DNA of 64,000 nt, taken from assembly GCA_002270565.1 (NCBI GenBank), contig NQMI01000063.1, positions 1 through 64,000 on the forward strand, in the 5' to 3' direction. Source of the DNA: Stenocarpella maydis. Its lineage: Eukaryota > Ascomycota > Sordariomycetes > Diaporthales > Diaporthaceae. Below, piece by piece: positions 45,521 through 58,432 of the stretch (positions are counted from its first letter, which is position 1; the number at the start of each line of letters is the position of its first letter). Below the pieces are notes generated by a model. The model was given only the letters and a program-made list of their open reading frames with translations, made no database searches and was not told the origin of the DNA. The position numbers and the translations under genes are program-made.

Positions 45521-46568
45521 ATGGCTGCTATATCACTCAAGTCCGCCCTCGTGGCTACCCTGGCTGCCCTTGCCACCGCCATGCCCGCCGCTCCCAGGCT
45601 GTCGGAGCGCCAGCTCAAGATCCACCAGGCCATGAGGCGCCAGGAGGCTGCCGGCCAGGCTGCCGGTATCACCGACCCTGATATCCTGCAGTTGTAAGTC
45701 CAGCCTCAACCTCCCCTCGCCTCCCCTCGCATGGCCGCGGCTCGGGACATCCGTGCTGACCAACCCATCCAGTGCCCTGACCCTGGAGTGGCTCGAGACC
45801 ACCTTCTACCAGCAGGGCCTCGCCGCCGTGCCCGCCCAGCAGTTCACTGATCTCGGCCTCACCCAGCAGCAGGTTCAGGATCTCGTCCAGCAGGGCAAGG
45901 AGGAGGAGACCCACGTCCAGCTCCTGCAGGGCGCCCTCGCCCAGAAGGGTGTCCAGCCGGTCCAGCCTTGCCAGTACAACTTTGGCAACTCCTTCTCGTC
46001 TGCCACTGCCATGCTACAGACCGCAGTCACCCTCGAGCAGGTCGGCGTCTCTGCCTACCTGGGCGCCGCCCCTCTGGTCTCGGACAAGAGCATCCTGAGC
46101 ACGGCCGCGTCCATCTACTCCATCGAGGCCCGCCACCAGACCTTCACTCGTGTCGCCACCAAGTCCGCCGCCTCGCCAAACTCCTTCGACACCCCTCTGT
46201 CGCCCAAGCAGGTCTTCTCCCTGGCAGCCCCCTTCATCGCCAGCTGCCCCCAGGGCAGCAACCTTGCCCTGACCGCCTTCCCCAACATCACCATGACCAA
46301 CCCCGAGGTCATGTCCCTGATCGCCACCGCCAGCCCCCAGCAGCTGCAGCTCCAGAGCACCGCCTCTTCCGGTGCCACGGCCTGTGCCTTCTCCTCCGGT
46401 GACCTGCCCACCGGCACCATGTTCACCCAGTTCGCCAACGGTGCCTGCTCTACCCCCCAGGGCCTGTCTGGAGTCGTCTACCTCAGCCTCGTCAACTCTA
46501 TGCCAATGGACTCCAAGATCACCGACGACATCATCCTCGCTGGTCCCATGGTCATGGTACTGTCGTAA
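45521..46568 (+). CDS. Secreted ferritin-like domain protein (Rds1-type)
   Basis: Exons 45521-45693 and 45773-46568 give 322 residues; the 79-nt intron joins DPDILQF to ALTLEWLETTFYQ. A signal peptide (LKSALVATLAALATAMPAAP) and a propeptide-like RLSERQ segment start the protein. The ferritin-like four-helix part has a carboxylate/histidine pattern: LEWLETTFY, KEEETHVQLL, VTLEQVGVSAYLG and SIEARHQTF, which could bind a di-iron or other metal centre. This matches the fungal family with the fission-yeast stress protein Rds1, induced by stress and nutrient signals; its biochemical activity is not established. The C-terminal part is S/T/P-rich with two or three cysteines. Codon use is strongly biased to C-ending codons, suggesting high expression. 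A long C/T-rich leader precedes the ATG. Confidence 0.8.
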
Positions 46569-48431
46569 AGAGACAGGGGACACGATCACGGGTCTTGCTT
46601 TGACCTCTTCTTTTCTTTTTTTCCCCTCTTTTTTTTCTTTCGTCAGGGAGATGGTGTTTACAGGAGACCGGGCACGGACGATAGAGGATGGACAGACCCC
46701 CGAAGCCCCAAGTTTTATTTCTATTCGTTTCTCATTACAGGGCGGACAAACTACGCAGTGTCCACTCTAATATCCCGCCTCTCATGTGTTCACACCTCTC
46801 GAGTGGATGCTAGTTGGCAGGTAGCCTGTTCATACCATTATATATATATTCCCCTGGGGTTTGGGGTTCTGTCCTCGTCCGCTTCGTTTCCCTCTAGCTG
46901 GTCGTGGGTGGTGTGTAAGGGAGGGATAGCTGAAGAAAAAGATACCCTGAACGTGATCTCTACACTAGCTAGCTGATCCTGAAAATAAACCGCGCATTGT
47001 TCAAGTAACCGTGTTCTCCTCCCCTTCCAGTTCTCACTCGTGTCAGTCAATGTGAGGAAATCATGTCCGACCCGGGGCGGGGCAACCAAAAGCTGCAACC
47101 GGAAGCTTGACACACGGCACCCGGTCGAAACCTTGTCAAACCCGGAAGCCAAGCTTTCCATCTTAGCATCACAAAGCTGCTTGCCTGAGCGCATCACCTA
47201 CACTACCAGCCCTACACAAGCACTTACATGCCCGCGCAGGCAGGACGTTGCCCGAGTCAACCCCGTACCGCAAAACAGTATGCCCGATACCCGTCGATGA
47301 TGCACGTCGAGCGTGCCAAGCCCGTCACACCTTCAAACAAGAGGGTCGATCAAACACCACCCCGGCCCCTTCGCAGCGCCCTCAGGCACTCCCCCCCCCC
47401 CTTCATCTTTTCTCCTGCACTTCTCACAATCCTTGCAAATCTGCCTGGAATGGCCTCTCGGAGGATTCTCGAGGTTGAACTTTCTGTGACCGGCATAATC
47501 GGGTGTGTTTTTAGTGAATCTTTGTCCTCGCCGCGGAGGGGCCTGGTTTCCTCACTCTTCTTGCCTGCGGGCCTGCGGGGAGCTCTATTTCGCCTGCCTG
47601 CCGCTCACCCAGAAGACTTGGTAAAAAAAGTAAAGGGACCATTGATGGAGGCTTGTCGAGAACAAATACAGGCTTGGCCGGAGGGGCAGGACAAGGAAAC
47701 TCTCCCATAACTCGTTCCTAACCAACCCCCCTCTACCCGATTAACATTCAATCACCTATCAATCTGCATTGGCATCCGGCATCTCCACATGTTCAACCGG
47801 GATCAATAGAAAGCTAGAGCAAGGTGGATGTATGTCCTCGCGAGATTTACTCAGCGATCCGCCATATACGGGTACATGTGTGCTGTATTGGGACGACACG
47901 ACAATCAAAAAGTTGAGACCGGATGGGCAGTGGTCCTTGATCTGACTCGGGCTAGATTGGATTGATTATCTGGTTGAGTTCCTGTCCCAACCGCATGGCC
48001 GCAGAGGTCTGTGGTATCTGGCTTACTTTAGTTCAGACGGGGCCGCCTTTGGGGGCGCCGGGCGATCTATCGTTCCGAGACGGCAACAGTCCCGCTCGAG
48101 TGAGAGAAAGATTGAAAATACTGGGTCCCGTTGTTTCCTCGTTGGAAGGAGGCTATTTTACCCTGGTCTTTCTGTTATTGCCGGTCCATGACCAGCCAAG
48201 GTGTGGGGCCACTATCTCGTTGGGATGCTGTGCGACCCGGACTCGATACCTGTCCTCATCAGACAGGATACCTAATAGGCCCCACCTCGTACTCACAAGA
48301 ACATCAACAGAGGCACCCATGAGACGCCACGAACTGGTATTGTGCACCGCCGCTAATCCTGAATAACCCGCCATGAAAACAAGTGGCATCCGAAAACTCC
48401 GGCCCCGGCCCATGGGATGATGAGCTTATCA

Positions 48432-48468
<37 letters not shown>

Positions 48469-48549
48469 GGAAAGAACTTTTGTTTTTCAGCCCCCAAAAG
48501 AGAAGAAGAAAACTTCATCAAGTCCAGAACAACAGAAGAGCCCGATGAT
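46569..48549. other. 2-kb convergent spacer
   Basis: Between the stops of the ferritin-like gene and glutamate dehydrogenase. It contains T-rich sequence right after 46568 (terminator-like for polyadenylation) and a CA microsatellite at 48434-48467. Frames around 47228-47710 have no domains. No gene supported. Confidence 0.55.
48434..48467. repeat. CA microsatellite
   Basis: About seventeen CA units close to the 3' end of the glutamate dehydrogenase gene. Confidence 0.95.
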
Positions 48550-50199
<1,650 letters not shown>

Positions 50200-52215
50200 G
50201 TTGGGCAGGTGCTTTGCCTTGTGTATGTGGGCGTACGACTGGCCGCGCAGGAGTAGGAGGGGGGGAGGTGGTTATTATGGCAGCAAGCAAGCACAAGGAG
50301 GGATGTTCACGGAGGATGAAGACAGAAGATCAGGAGTCGAGAGGAGGGGGTGGTGGGTGTGAGTACGAGGGAGCGATGAGGCACGTCGCCTTATTATACG
50401 CAGAAGGAGACACAGCACCGACCAGCCAAGGGCAATTGCCTATTTTGTGAGCTGAATCCGACGTTCTGTTCTCCGTTGCCCAGCCGTGTGTGTGAGCTCG
50501 CGCTCGGTGGTTCCTTCGGGACTAGCGAATTATTAGGACGTGTAGTCCATGTCGCATCTGGCCTGACTGTGAAGATGTCATCATGGTCACAGACCAGACT
50601 CCAACAGCTCCTCTTCCCGGCGGTAGGGGTCGCACTGGGACGGACCGCCGTCTTCGCAGCTGGGCTGTCGGGCCACACAGCCTTGATCCTAGGTGGGCTA
50701 GCTGGGGTTTGTTGATCAGATTGGTCTGTTTTGTTATCTTTGATATTTATTCATCAGCCTTGTGAAAGATGGGGGTGGCGTTTGGTTGACCAAAAGGCTG
50801 CGTTGGGCAGGGATCCATCTGCTCTTGTCCCCCAGCTCTCCTCTCCACTCACTCAGGTGCTCTCCATCATGTGCAATGCGACACTTTTAAGACACGCCGA
50901 TTACGGCGTTGGCCTTGGACAGTACACTATGGTGCGCGCCTGCTCTGCGGTATTACTGTGTATTCCTTGTGGGGCTCTCTTCCTCGTCCTGATGTCTGGA
51001 CGAGGCGAGACAAGACCAGCACTTACAGAGTAGATACTTGAGCGGCTGTCGGTCTCTGCCAGCGTTTCTTATCTCTGCGCACGACGTCCGGTTGAGGCAT
51101 AGATGGCTTTGGACTAGCAGACGAGGCCCGCCTCGCAGCAGAGGCTCACTCACGTACTATGTACATTTCGACACCGCAAAAAGACTAGATTACAATTCGG
51201 TATAGTTTTGGTACCAGTAAAGTCTACCCATGCATATACTACGTACATAATCCGCATCTCCCTCCCCCCAAACCTTGCATCTACTCCGTACTGTGTACAC
51301 GACCACGCCGTCGCAACAAGATCGCCTCTTCCGGGGCCTTGGCCAGATCTTATCGCCAGCCTGTGATTCGCCCCTTCTAACATTCTCGTTAGCAGGACCA
51401 ATTTGAAGCCTGTTACGCCATACTTTCCGGGGGTCTAACCAGTTCGCTACGCCTGCCACGCGCCAGGGGTGCAGGGTGGTAGCCACCGTGCACGCAGCGA
51501 GCGATCACGGAGGCCCGGCGCGCCTCGAGAAAGACTGGAGATGCAAGCAGCCCGCAATCATGTAGATACACTGCCTGCCTGCCAGCCAGCCCTCAGGAAG
51601 CCTTCGAGGCGAAGCACCGAGGTGAAAATTTTTCAGGTCGGGAGGGGGGGGGACCCGGAACCGCTCCGTCGGTGTCAACATCGGCCCCTCGCCGTCCTGG
51701 CTGGCCGCTGCGGTGCTACGGCTGGCCCTCCGCGCTCTATCCGGGGTAACAACACCCCCACACAGTCTACCCACACGCCGTGCCTTGCTCTGCAGGGACA
51801 GGTTCAATGTCAGGGCCCGCGTCATCCTGTGTAGATGGCCTTTTTTCATTATTCTTTTTAGTCCTTCTTACACGCCATGCTCCGACAAACTCCACGTCGG
51901 AGATCGAAGCGTTCCTCGGAATTCCCCCATCCGCTGTCCTCCTGCGAAAGCGGCTGAGATGGATGGTCATGACTGAATTATAATATCACTATATTATTCC
52001 CTGCCCTGTCCGAATATCACGCATTTCATATCCCTACGCCTTTGCCTAGTCGTCCTCCTCGGAGCGCCCGCCCCTTCCAGAACGCCACCTCAAAATCATC
52101 TCCTCTCTCGTTCACCCATGTACGTCTCCACCATGAAAAGACGCCAACTCAAATCCTTTCCGTAACCCACCGTCACCCACTCGATATGATGCCGCCCATC
52201 ACCACCTTGGCCCGC
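50200..52215. other. 2-kb spacer; gdhA promoter side
   Basis: Holds the promoter of gdhA and the 3' UTR of POL3. On the gdhA strand there are GATA-type words (AGATAA near 50733 and 51068, CGATAA near 51350), the core of AreA/NIT2 sites, but at a density not far from chance. A TACTCCGTA word lies at 51282-51290. No gene is supported. Confidence 0.5.
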
Positions 52216-55200
52216 CTACCAGATAGCCGCCTGGTCAAAGTCGAACCTCTGGAGCTCCTTGTTCCCATCCTCGAGGTCCTTCTTCGCCTTCATGCGCATG
52301 TAGAAGATAGGGCAGTCCTTGCTGCTGCAGATGACCTCGCAGTGCATACTTCCCTGGCAACGCTGGCACTGCGTCCACAGCCGCCCGAAGCGCACCTCCA
52401 GGTCCGATACTTTATCCAGCGTCTTTTTGTAGAGCTCGCCCACGCGGGGCGCGTCGTCGGCGCACACTGCGCCTTGCGATTCCTCCTTGCCCGTCAATGG
52501 CTTCTTGCAGCCCATGCACGTCTGCGTCTTCTTGGCAAACTTCATCAGCCCACCAATCGTCGGTGCTGCCACTGCGATCGATCGAGTGTGTGCACCCGCC
52601 AGCAGTGACTTGGCCTTCGTCTCGCCCAGAATAGGCTCGAAGATCCGACCGAGCGGTTTCGCCAGCTGGTTATCCAAGTAGTATTTGGTGTCAATAGGCA
52701 CGTTGTGCTCCAGGACATAGATTGGGTCCTCCGAGTTCTCAAAGTTCTTCGATCCGGCGGCGCCCTTGACCATCACATAGGCCACTCGATCACCCAGTCC
52801 TGGTGCCGAGCCTGCGTCACGTTTCTTCATCCGGTGCGCCAGCTCCACGTGTGCTTGCTTCGCTGTGTAGTCATCCTTTGTGAGGGCTTTCGTGATGACA
52901 AGCTTGGACATGTCCACCTTGTTTTGCAGCAGGTCTGCGATCGTGTCCTTGACGTAGCTATTCAAGGTTTGGTCAGTGTTTTTATTTTTTATTTGTAGAA
53001 AAGTCGTCAGCTTGTTTGGACGGCCACTCACTCTTGGGCTCCTGGGACATCCCGGTCGATCAGGATCATTCTAAGCACCTTCTCGATGACAGTCTGAACA
53101 AGGAGACAGTTGTCACGTCTCACAGTCTCGATGCCCTTAGTGTCCATCTTGTCCCACTTCTCTGGCCTTGTCCAGTACAGTCCAGCGTATCGCTTCTTGT
53201 TGATAAGTAGGTACGGGAAGTAGACCTTCTCGAACTCCAGCTTGATCGGCTTGACGAACTTGGCCGAGACGTACTGCGATGCCTCTTCGCCGAGTTTCAT
53301 GGCTTCTGCAAGGTCTTTGGTGCCGAATTTGACCATGACTGAATCTGTGTCACCGTAGATGACCTGCGCATCGTGCGAATAGCCATTGGCAATATTGTAC
53401 TTGGCTTCCACTTCGTTCTTGGTCTTCTCTATCATCTGGCGGCCAAAGCTGGTGGTACTGCTCGCGATTTCCAGGCAAGGCAGCTTTCCGTTGCTCGCAC
53501 CCGTGAGACCATAGACCGAGTTTGCGCTGACCTTCAAGGCCAGCTGGCGACCGTTCAGCACAGCCTTCTTGAAGGGGTCTGTCTCTGCCGCCAACTCCCG
53601 CTTGGCTTGCTTTCTTGCAGACAGCAATTCCTCAAGAATCTGGGCCAGAAGCCCCTTTCTCTGTTTCGTCGTGACAAAGAGGTCGCCGTTGGGGGTGACA
53701 ATGTAGTCCTCGTCTTTCTTGAGGTTGAAGGCATCAACCGCTTTCTTCGAGACCAGCGTGGTGTAGCACAAATTGTGTGCCTGAATGATACTAGGGTAAA
53801 GAGAAGCGAAATCGAGAGTCGCTACGGGGACGTCGTAGAAGCCGCGGGTCGGCTCAATGACTGTTGCGCCCTCATACTGGTCGTCACTCCCCTCGCCCTT
53901 AAGATCTGGAATCACTAGTTTCTGCTCGAGGGCCTTGCGGAATAGCTGGCTGATGAACTTGACCTGCTGGCCGCGGGAAAGCAGGAAATTGAAGGGCACA
54001 CCTGTGACCCTGGCCATCTCCGTGTAGTTTTCCAGACACGAGAGCTTGTCCATCAATCGTTGTGGGAGGTACGCATCCTTCAGGCAATACAGTGCCAACC
54101 GTCTCCGGGACTCTGGTGTGCCGTTGAAGAGCTCGGTGATCATGGTATAGTGCACATCTTCCTTCTGCTCCCCAAGGAAATGTGATGACACGGAGTTCAG
54201 GGTGTAGCTTCGCAGGTTGTGGTCACGCTGGATCAGCTGCAGCAAGTCCAGCTGCAGCCGGCCATTCGTGTTCGTGGCTTTGGTGTCACGGTTGCCCATT
54301 TGCTTACTGGAAAAGTTGGTCTCTTTCGATACTGACTTAACAGACGGGATCCGGGACCAGTACTCGAAACCCTTGACCTTGAGGTGTCTTGCCCGGTCGA
54401 GAAGATACGGGAAATCGAAGTTGGCAATGTTGTAGCCAGTAATGATGTCCGGGTCAACCTTGTCGATGAAATTCCGCCATGAGATCAACATGTCTTCTTC
54501 CCTCCCGAACTCGAGGATCTGAGTTGCAACGATAGAGCTGGTGGTGTCCAGACAGAAGACGTTGCGAACGAATGGCTTCTTCTCTCCGTACTTGGTTACG
54601 ACATTTGCAATCTGAATGACAGGGTCATGGTTGGCTTCTGGGAAGATGCCTTTGCGCCCAGCACATTCGATATCGAAGGACAAGATCCTCAGGGGTGCCA
54701 TTTTTGACCACTCGCCAGTGGGCTTGTGTGCTATCAGGTCCAGGTAGCTGCATTCTGCCTCGATCTGGCAGTTGGATTGCCGGTCCCGCTCGGGAATCAG
54801 GTGGTACTTACTGGCGGGGGCTTCGACCCAGGACATGCCGAAGATCTAACAGAGTCAGCTGAGCAATTCCAGAGCGTACGGACGCGGCGACACACCTTGC
54901 AATCCACCATGAACCTCAAGAGATATTGAATGTTGTCAAATGTGAGGATCTGGCCATCAGCAGACTTCCAGAGGCCCTTCCAGTTGGCGTTGCATGATTG
55001 TATAGTCGTTCGAACCCTGTTGATGAATTTGGGGTCTGTCACGGTGATCTTGAGGAATGGGTTCTGTGTGTTGTTTTGAAAGCCGTAGATATTTTCTCGC
55101 ATGACCATCTGCACGGAGTGTATGACAGATTGGTGCTGGGCAACCTGCGTCTCCAGGTAGGCCCGGAACGGGATGCAGTCCTCGGCCGAGAAACCCACGG

Positions 55201-55657
55201 GAGCCGCGACGAAAAGGTAGTGCTTGAAGTCCTTGACGTGTAGCATGACCGAGTTGCCATCTTCGGTCACACCGAACAGTTTGACGGTGGGGTTGCCACC
55301 ATACAGTGTGCCCTCCTCCGCGTCGATCTGTTGAAAACACAGGCTGGAGCTCCTGGGGTTGAAATGATCCGGGATGGGGGGTCGATCCCATGACTGGTCC
55401 TTTTCTGTGTTGTTCTGCTTGAGCTCTGAGATGTCCTGGCTGAGCTTCTCCAGGACATCGGCCTCGAAGGCGCTCTTTGGCTGGCTGGAGGCGATCTTTG
55501 CTGCCTGGGAGCCGGCGGCAAAGCGAGGGGCGGGAGAAGATGAGAAGTGCTCGGTCTTCTGCTTTTTGGAGGCTGCGGGCGTGGCGGGTATATTCCGTCG
55601 AGCGCTGGACGTCTCGCCCAGAATGCGCTTGTTGGAAGTCATGGTGGCTGCAGGCAT
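52216..55657 (-). CDS. POL3: DNA polymerase delta catalytic subunit
   Basis: Exons 55657-54896, 54845-53032 and 52957-52216 give 1105 residues. It is the lagging-strand replicative polymerase with proofreading. Hallmarks in order: the exonuclease motif LSFDIECAG at about 307; polymerase motif [11 protein letters not shown] near 594; motif [14 protein letters not shown]; motif C YGDTDS near 750; the C-terminal metal-binding region. CysB ([19 protein letters not shown]), which holds an iron-sulphur cluster in yeast, is intact. CysA reads CMGC...VCADD: three cysteines (residues 1006, 1009, 1024), but the expected fourth at 1027 is aspartate. Introns are 50 and 74 nt; the second joins [17 protein letters not shown]. 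Two in-frame ATGs lie at 55657 and 55642, both in good context; I used the first. Confidence 0.95.
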
Positions 55658-56441
55658 GGTGGAGGAATTGGATGGCGAGGGCAGCAGAGTCGACACGGGC
55701 TTGCCCGCGAGATGAAGTGAAAGAAGACGACGGGTACCTTTCTAATCCCACATGAGAAGGACGAGCTTGAGGAACAAAATGCGCGGGGACTTGTCTGACT
55801 TGGGCCACCTCGCATATGTCTCGTAGACGGCACCTGGGTTGTTGATCACTCACAGAGGAAGTAGGGACAACGTCCAAAAGTATCGGGCCAAACGCGTCTC
55901 CATGGAAGCTCAGGGTGTGACGTGAAGCGCGTCTGCCCCACTCAATCTAACAGGGGCCACCAAAACATGTGCAGGCGCTGCAATCGGAACGCAGTGAGAC
56001 GTGCTGACATAAGGAAGCAGTTGCGACGGTACACAGTACTTGATACGCCACCCCCGCAGTCATTCAAGGTCGGGCCGGACAGATGCAGGAATAAACCAAC
56101 AAACTCTTCCGATTAGACTCTGCATGCTCAAGGCTGGTCAGTCTATATGCAAGGACTCTCAGCATCATTTAACTGGAGCAGACCTTTCTTAGCGGTGGCA
56201 CCGGAAGTACCTAGGTGCTGGGAGCAATTCGAAAGTCCGTAGCCTAGACTTCCACATAGCCCCGCTAGGCCCCGCCAAGCATAGGAGTTGTATCACCGAA
56301 TCAGGCCCTGGTAGTGAGGTACCTGGTCAACTAACATCACACTACACTTGGAGCATCACAGCCTAGTCTTCCCATGACTTGCAGCAAATCGGAAACCTCT
56401 TAATTGTCACCCTGATATCCTCTGTGGTTCCTGTCCTCATA
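55658..56441. other. Divergent spacer, POL3 / unidentified gene
   Basis: About 0.78 kb between divergent starts. A near copy of the palindrome (TACCTAGGTG) lies at 56208-56217. No MluI-type or other cell-cycle box is claimed. No gene seen. Confidence 0.5.
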
Positions 56442-57221
56442 ATGACAGACCGGTACGGCCACCCACGGCAGACCGTCTTTGGTCGGAGGCACGCGTCGGC
56501 CGCTGCGACCGTCTCATACTCAGATACAAGACAGCCTCACCCACCCGCACCATCCGCCGCGCAACAACCACAGCCCGGCGTCCCCGCTTCTCACCCAAAC
56601 CCCTCGTCAAGTGCTGGCGTCCGCAGGAACCTCTTCCAGGGCCAGCTCACAAGACGGCCCACGGCGGGGCCCGGCGGCAGCAACCCCAACGAGCCGGGGG
56701 GCTCGTCTAGGAACATGGGCGACCTCGGTGGCATGGAGGTGGAGGAGGACGAGTCTGCGACCTCCGACATTGTCGTCCGCGACAAGAACGGGGAGGTGGA
56801 GCTGGACGAGCCGCCGGTGCTGGTGGTCGACGACCCGGATGAGATCGCGCTTGATATGCGCCAGGAGAACGAGAGTGAGCTAGCTGCATTGATGATGCGT
56901 CGTCATGATACGTCCTTGTGTTCTGTTTTGCATTGTGACCTGGAGTGCTGATCATTGGGTCCGTCACACAGAGGAGAGGCAGAGACTCGCCGATGCGGTG
57001 AAGCACCACCAGAACATCGTGAACCAGAATAGTGTTCCGGCTCAACCAGAAGGTAAGTACCAGATAGTTTACAGTGCCACCTTTCCTTCTCGTGGTCATG
57101 CACTGACTCAGGACTTCCAGAGTTGTTCGAAGCCGTCAGGGCCAGTCTCAGAGCCAAAGTGGCGGCCCTGTCGGAAGACAACTGGATGTATGAGAAAGAG
57201 GACGAACCGCGTCTGTCTTGA
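56442..57221 (+). CDS. Unidentified protein with disordered N-terminus and helical C-terminus
   Basis: Exons 56442-56874, 56972-57052 and 57112-57221 give 207 residues. Introns of 97 and 59 nt have good GTGAGC and GTAAGT donors, and both joins keep frame (QENE|KERQRLADAVKHH and QPE|GLPELFEAVRASL). The first 100 residues are P/S/Q/R-rich and disordered (FGRRHASAAATV). An acidic patch (MEVEEDESATSD) follows, then a helical region (EIALDMRQENEKERQRLADAVKHHQNIVNQN) and a conserved-looking end (LFEAVRASLRAKVAALSEDNWMYEKE). The three-exon structure with consistent frames makes it a real gene. I cannot name the family; a small subunit of a nuclear or spindle complex is only a guess from its shape. 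It stands tail to tail with GET4, 123 bp apart. Confidence 0.7.
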
Positions 57222-57344
57222 GACCGGACTTTATCACCCAACGCTTTTCCTGTACCAGCCTTGATACGCTGTCTGTGGGTATCATTGTATCATCCATCAC
57301 CAACAATACCAGTATATCAATCAGGGTTCAGGTTATCCTTCCTT

Positions 57345-58432
57345 TTAATCAAGACCCTCAGCACTTGGGGCTTCGACTCGCCTCACGGGTGGCTTTCTGG
57401 CCCCTGGACCACCGCCGCCGGGTGCGCCTCCGAACAGACTGCCCATCATGTCGAATAGCGGGTTGTGCTGCCGCGGTCTTTGGATGCCAAAGTACATCTC
57501 GGCGATCATCTCGAGCGACTCGTCCCACGTTCCAGCCTCGGCAATGTGCGCCGCGTACTTTGTCTGCAGCTGCTTGAACAGGTCCGGACTCGCCTTCTGC
57601 ACGGCGAGGAGGAGCAGGCCCAGGAAGTTCAGCAGCGGCAGGCTGGGGAAGATGCGCACGTCGGCACTGCCCGAGCTAACGTCCTGCACGCCAAGCCCGG
57701 CGCCCTTCTCGTCGCTGAGAGCGGACGTGAAGGTCCTGTAGGCCGTGTTTGCCGCACGGACGTTGGCGATGAGGAGGTAAGGAAGCACCGCGCGCGCGCA
57801 GTACAGGGCCGCCGTGTGGCTGTCGTCCTCCTTGTACCACGCGTACTCCATCTGCGTGAGCACCTCGGCCGAGTCGCGTGTGCCCAGGACCAGGTGGCGC
57901 TCAGCCTCGTAGGTCTCGTGTTCTGAGGCATACAGGCTGCCTGCGACGTGGTGCAGTTCTGGATCGCCCGCGGGATAGTCGCCGAACTTGGAGGACCACC
58001 TACGACGCCGTGCATGTTAGCTATCCTGATCGATGTGCGGAATTCTTCGGTGAGTCATGTTCGCAGGCAAGGGGAAACCCACGCAATCATCTCCCCCACA
58101 AACTTCTTCCTCGTCGGCTCCCCGGCTGGGAACAACCGCAGACACGTCAGCAGCCTGCCCCGCGAGGTGGCATCCGGTTTCAGCTCGGCCTGCTTGTAGA
58201 CATCGACTAGGAACACGCAGAGGTCGCCGCCGCTGCCGCCCTCTCCGGCCTTGAGAAGCGACTGTGACACGTTGTAGAGGATCTCGATAGCCGCGTTCCA
58301 GTTCGAAGCCTTGATGTACCGCGCTGCCACCACGCGGGTCTGCTGCTGGGCTTCGTAGTACTGCCCCTCACTGATGCGGTCCTGCAGCCGCGTGATGATC
58401 TTGTCGATCTTATCGGCCTTTGAGGACGCCAT
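57345..58432 (-). CDS. GET4: Get4, guided entry of tail-anchored proteins
   Basis: Exons 58432-58083 and 57999-57345 give 334 residues. Get4 with Get5 passes tail-anchored proteins from Sgt2 to the ATPase Get3 for insertion in the ER membrane. The protein is an alpha-helical-repeat solenoid: KIITRLQDRISEGQYYEAQQQTRVVAARYI is the family's first repeat; VDVYKQAEL, FPAGEPTRKKFVGEMIAWSSKFGDYPAGDPELHH and FTSAL follow. The splice (donor GTGGGT, acceptor GTCGTAG, 83 nt) restores AWSSKFGDYPAGD. The C-terminal tail (FGGAPGGGGPGARK) is glycine-rich and probably disordered. Tlg1 at 29.5 kb is one expected client class. Confidence 0.9.

Noticed and set aside
47228..47710. 160-codon frame in the ferritin-GDH spacer
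   Set aside because: Low-complexity start, no domains, no partner exons.
50476..50715. 79-codon frame with hydrophobic end in the gdhA upstream region
   Set aside because: Lies in the promoter region without leader, domain or conserved composition.
50700..51360. GATA-type words as AreA/NIT2 sites for gdhA
   Set aside because: Only three HGATAR-like words in over a kilobase, no tight pair; not above chance, so not called as sites.
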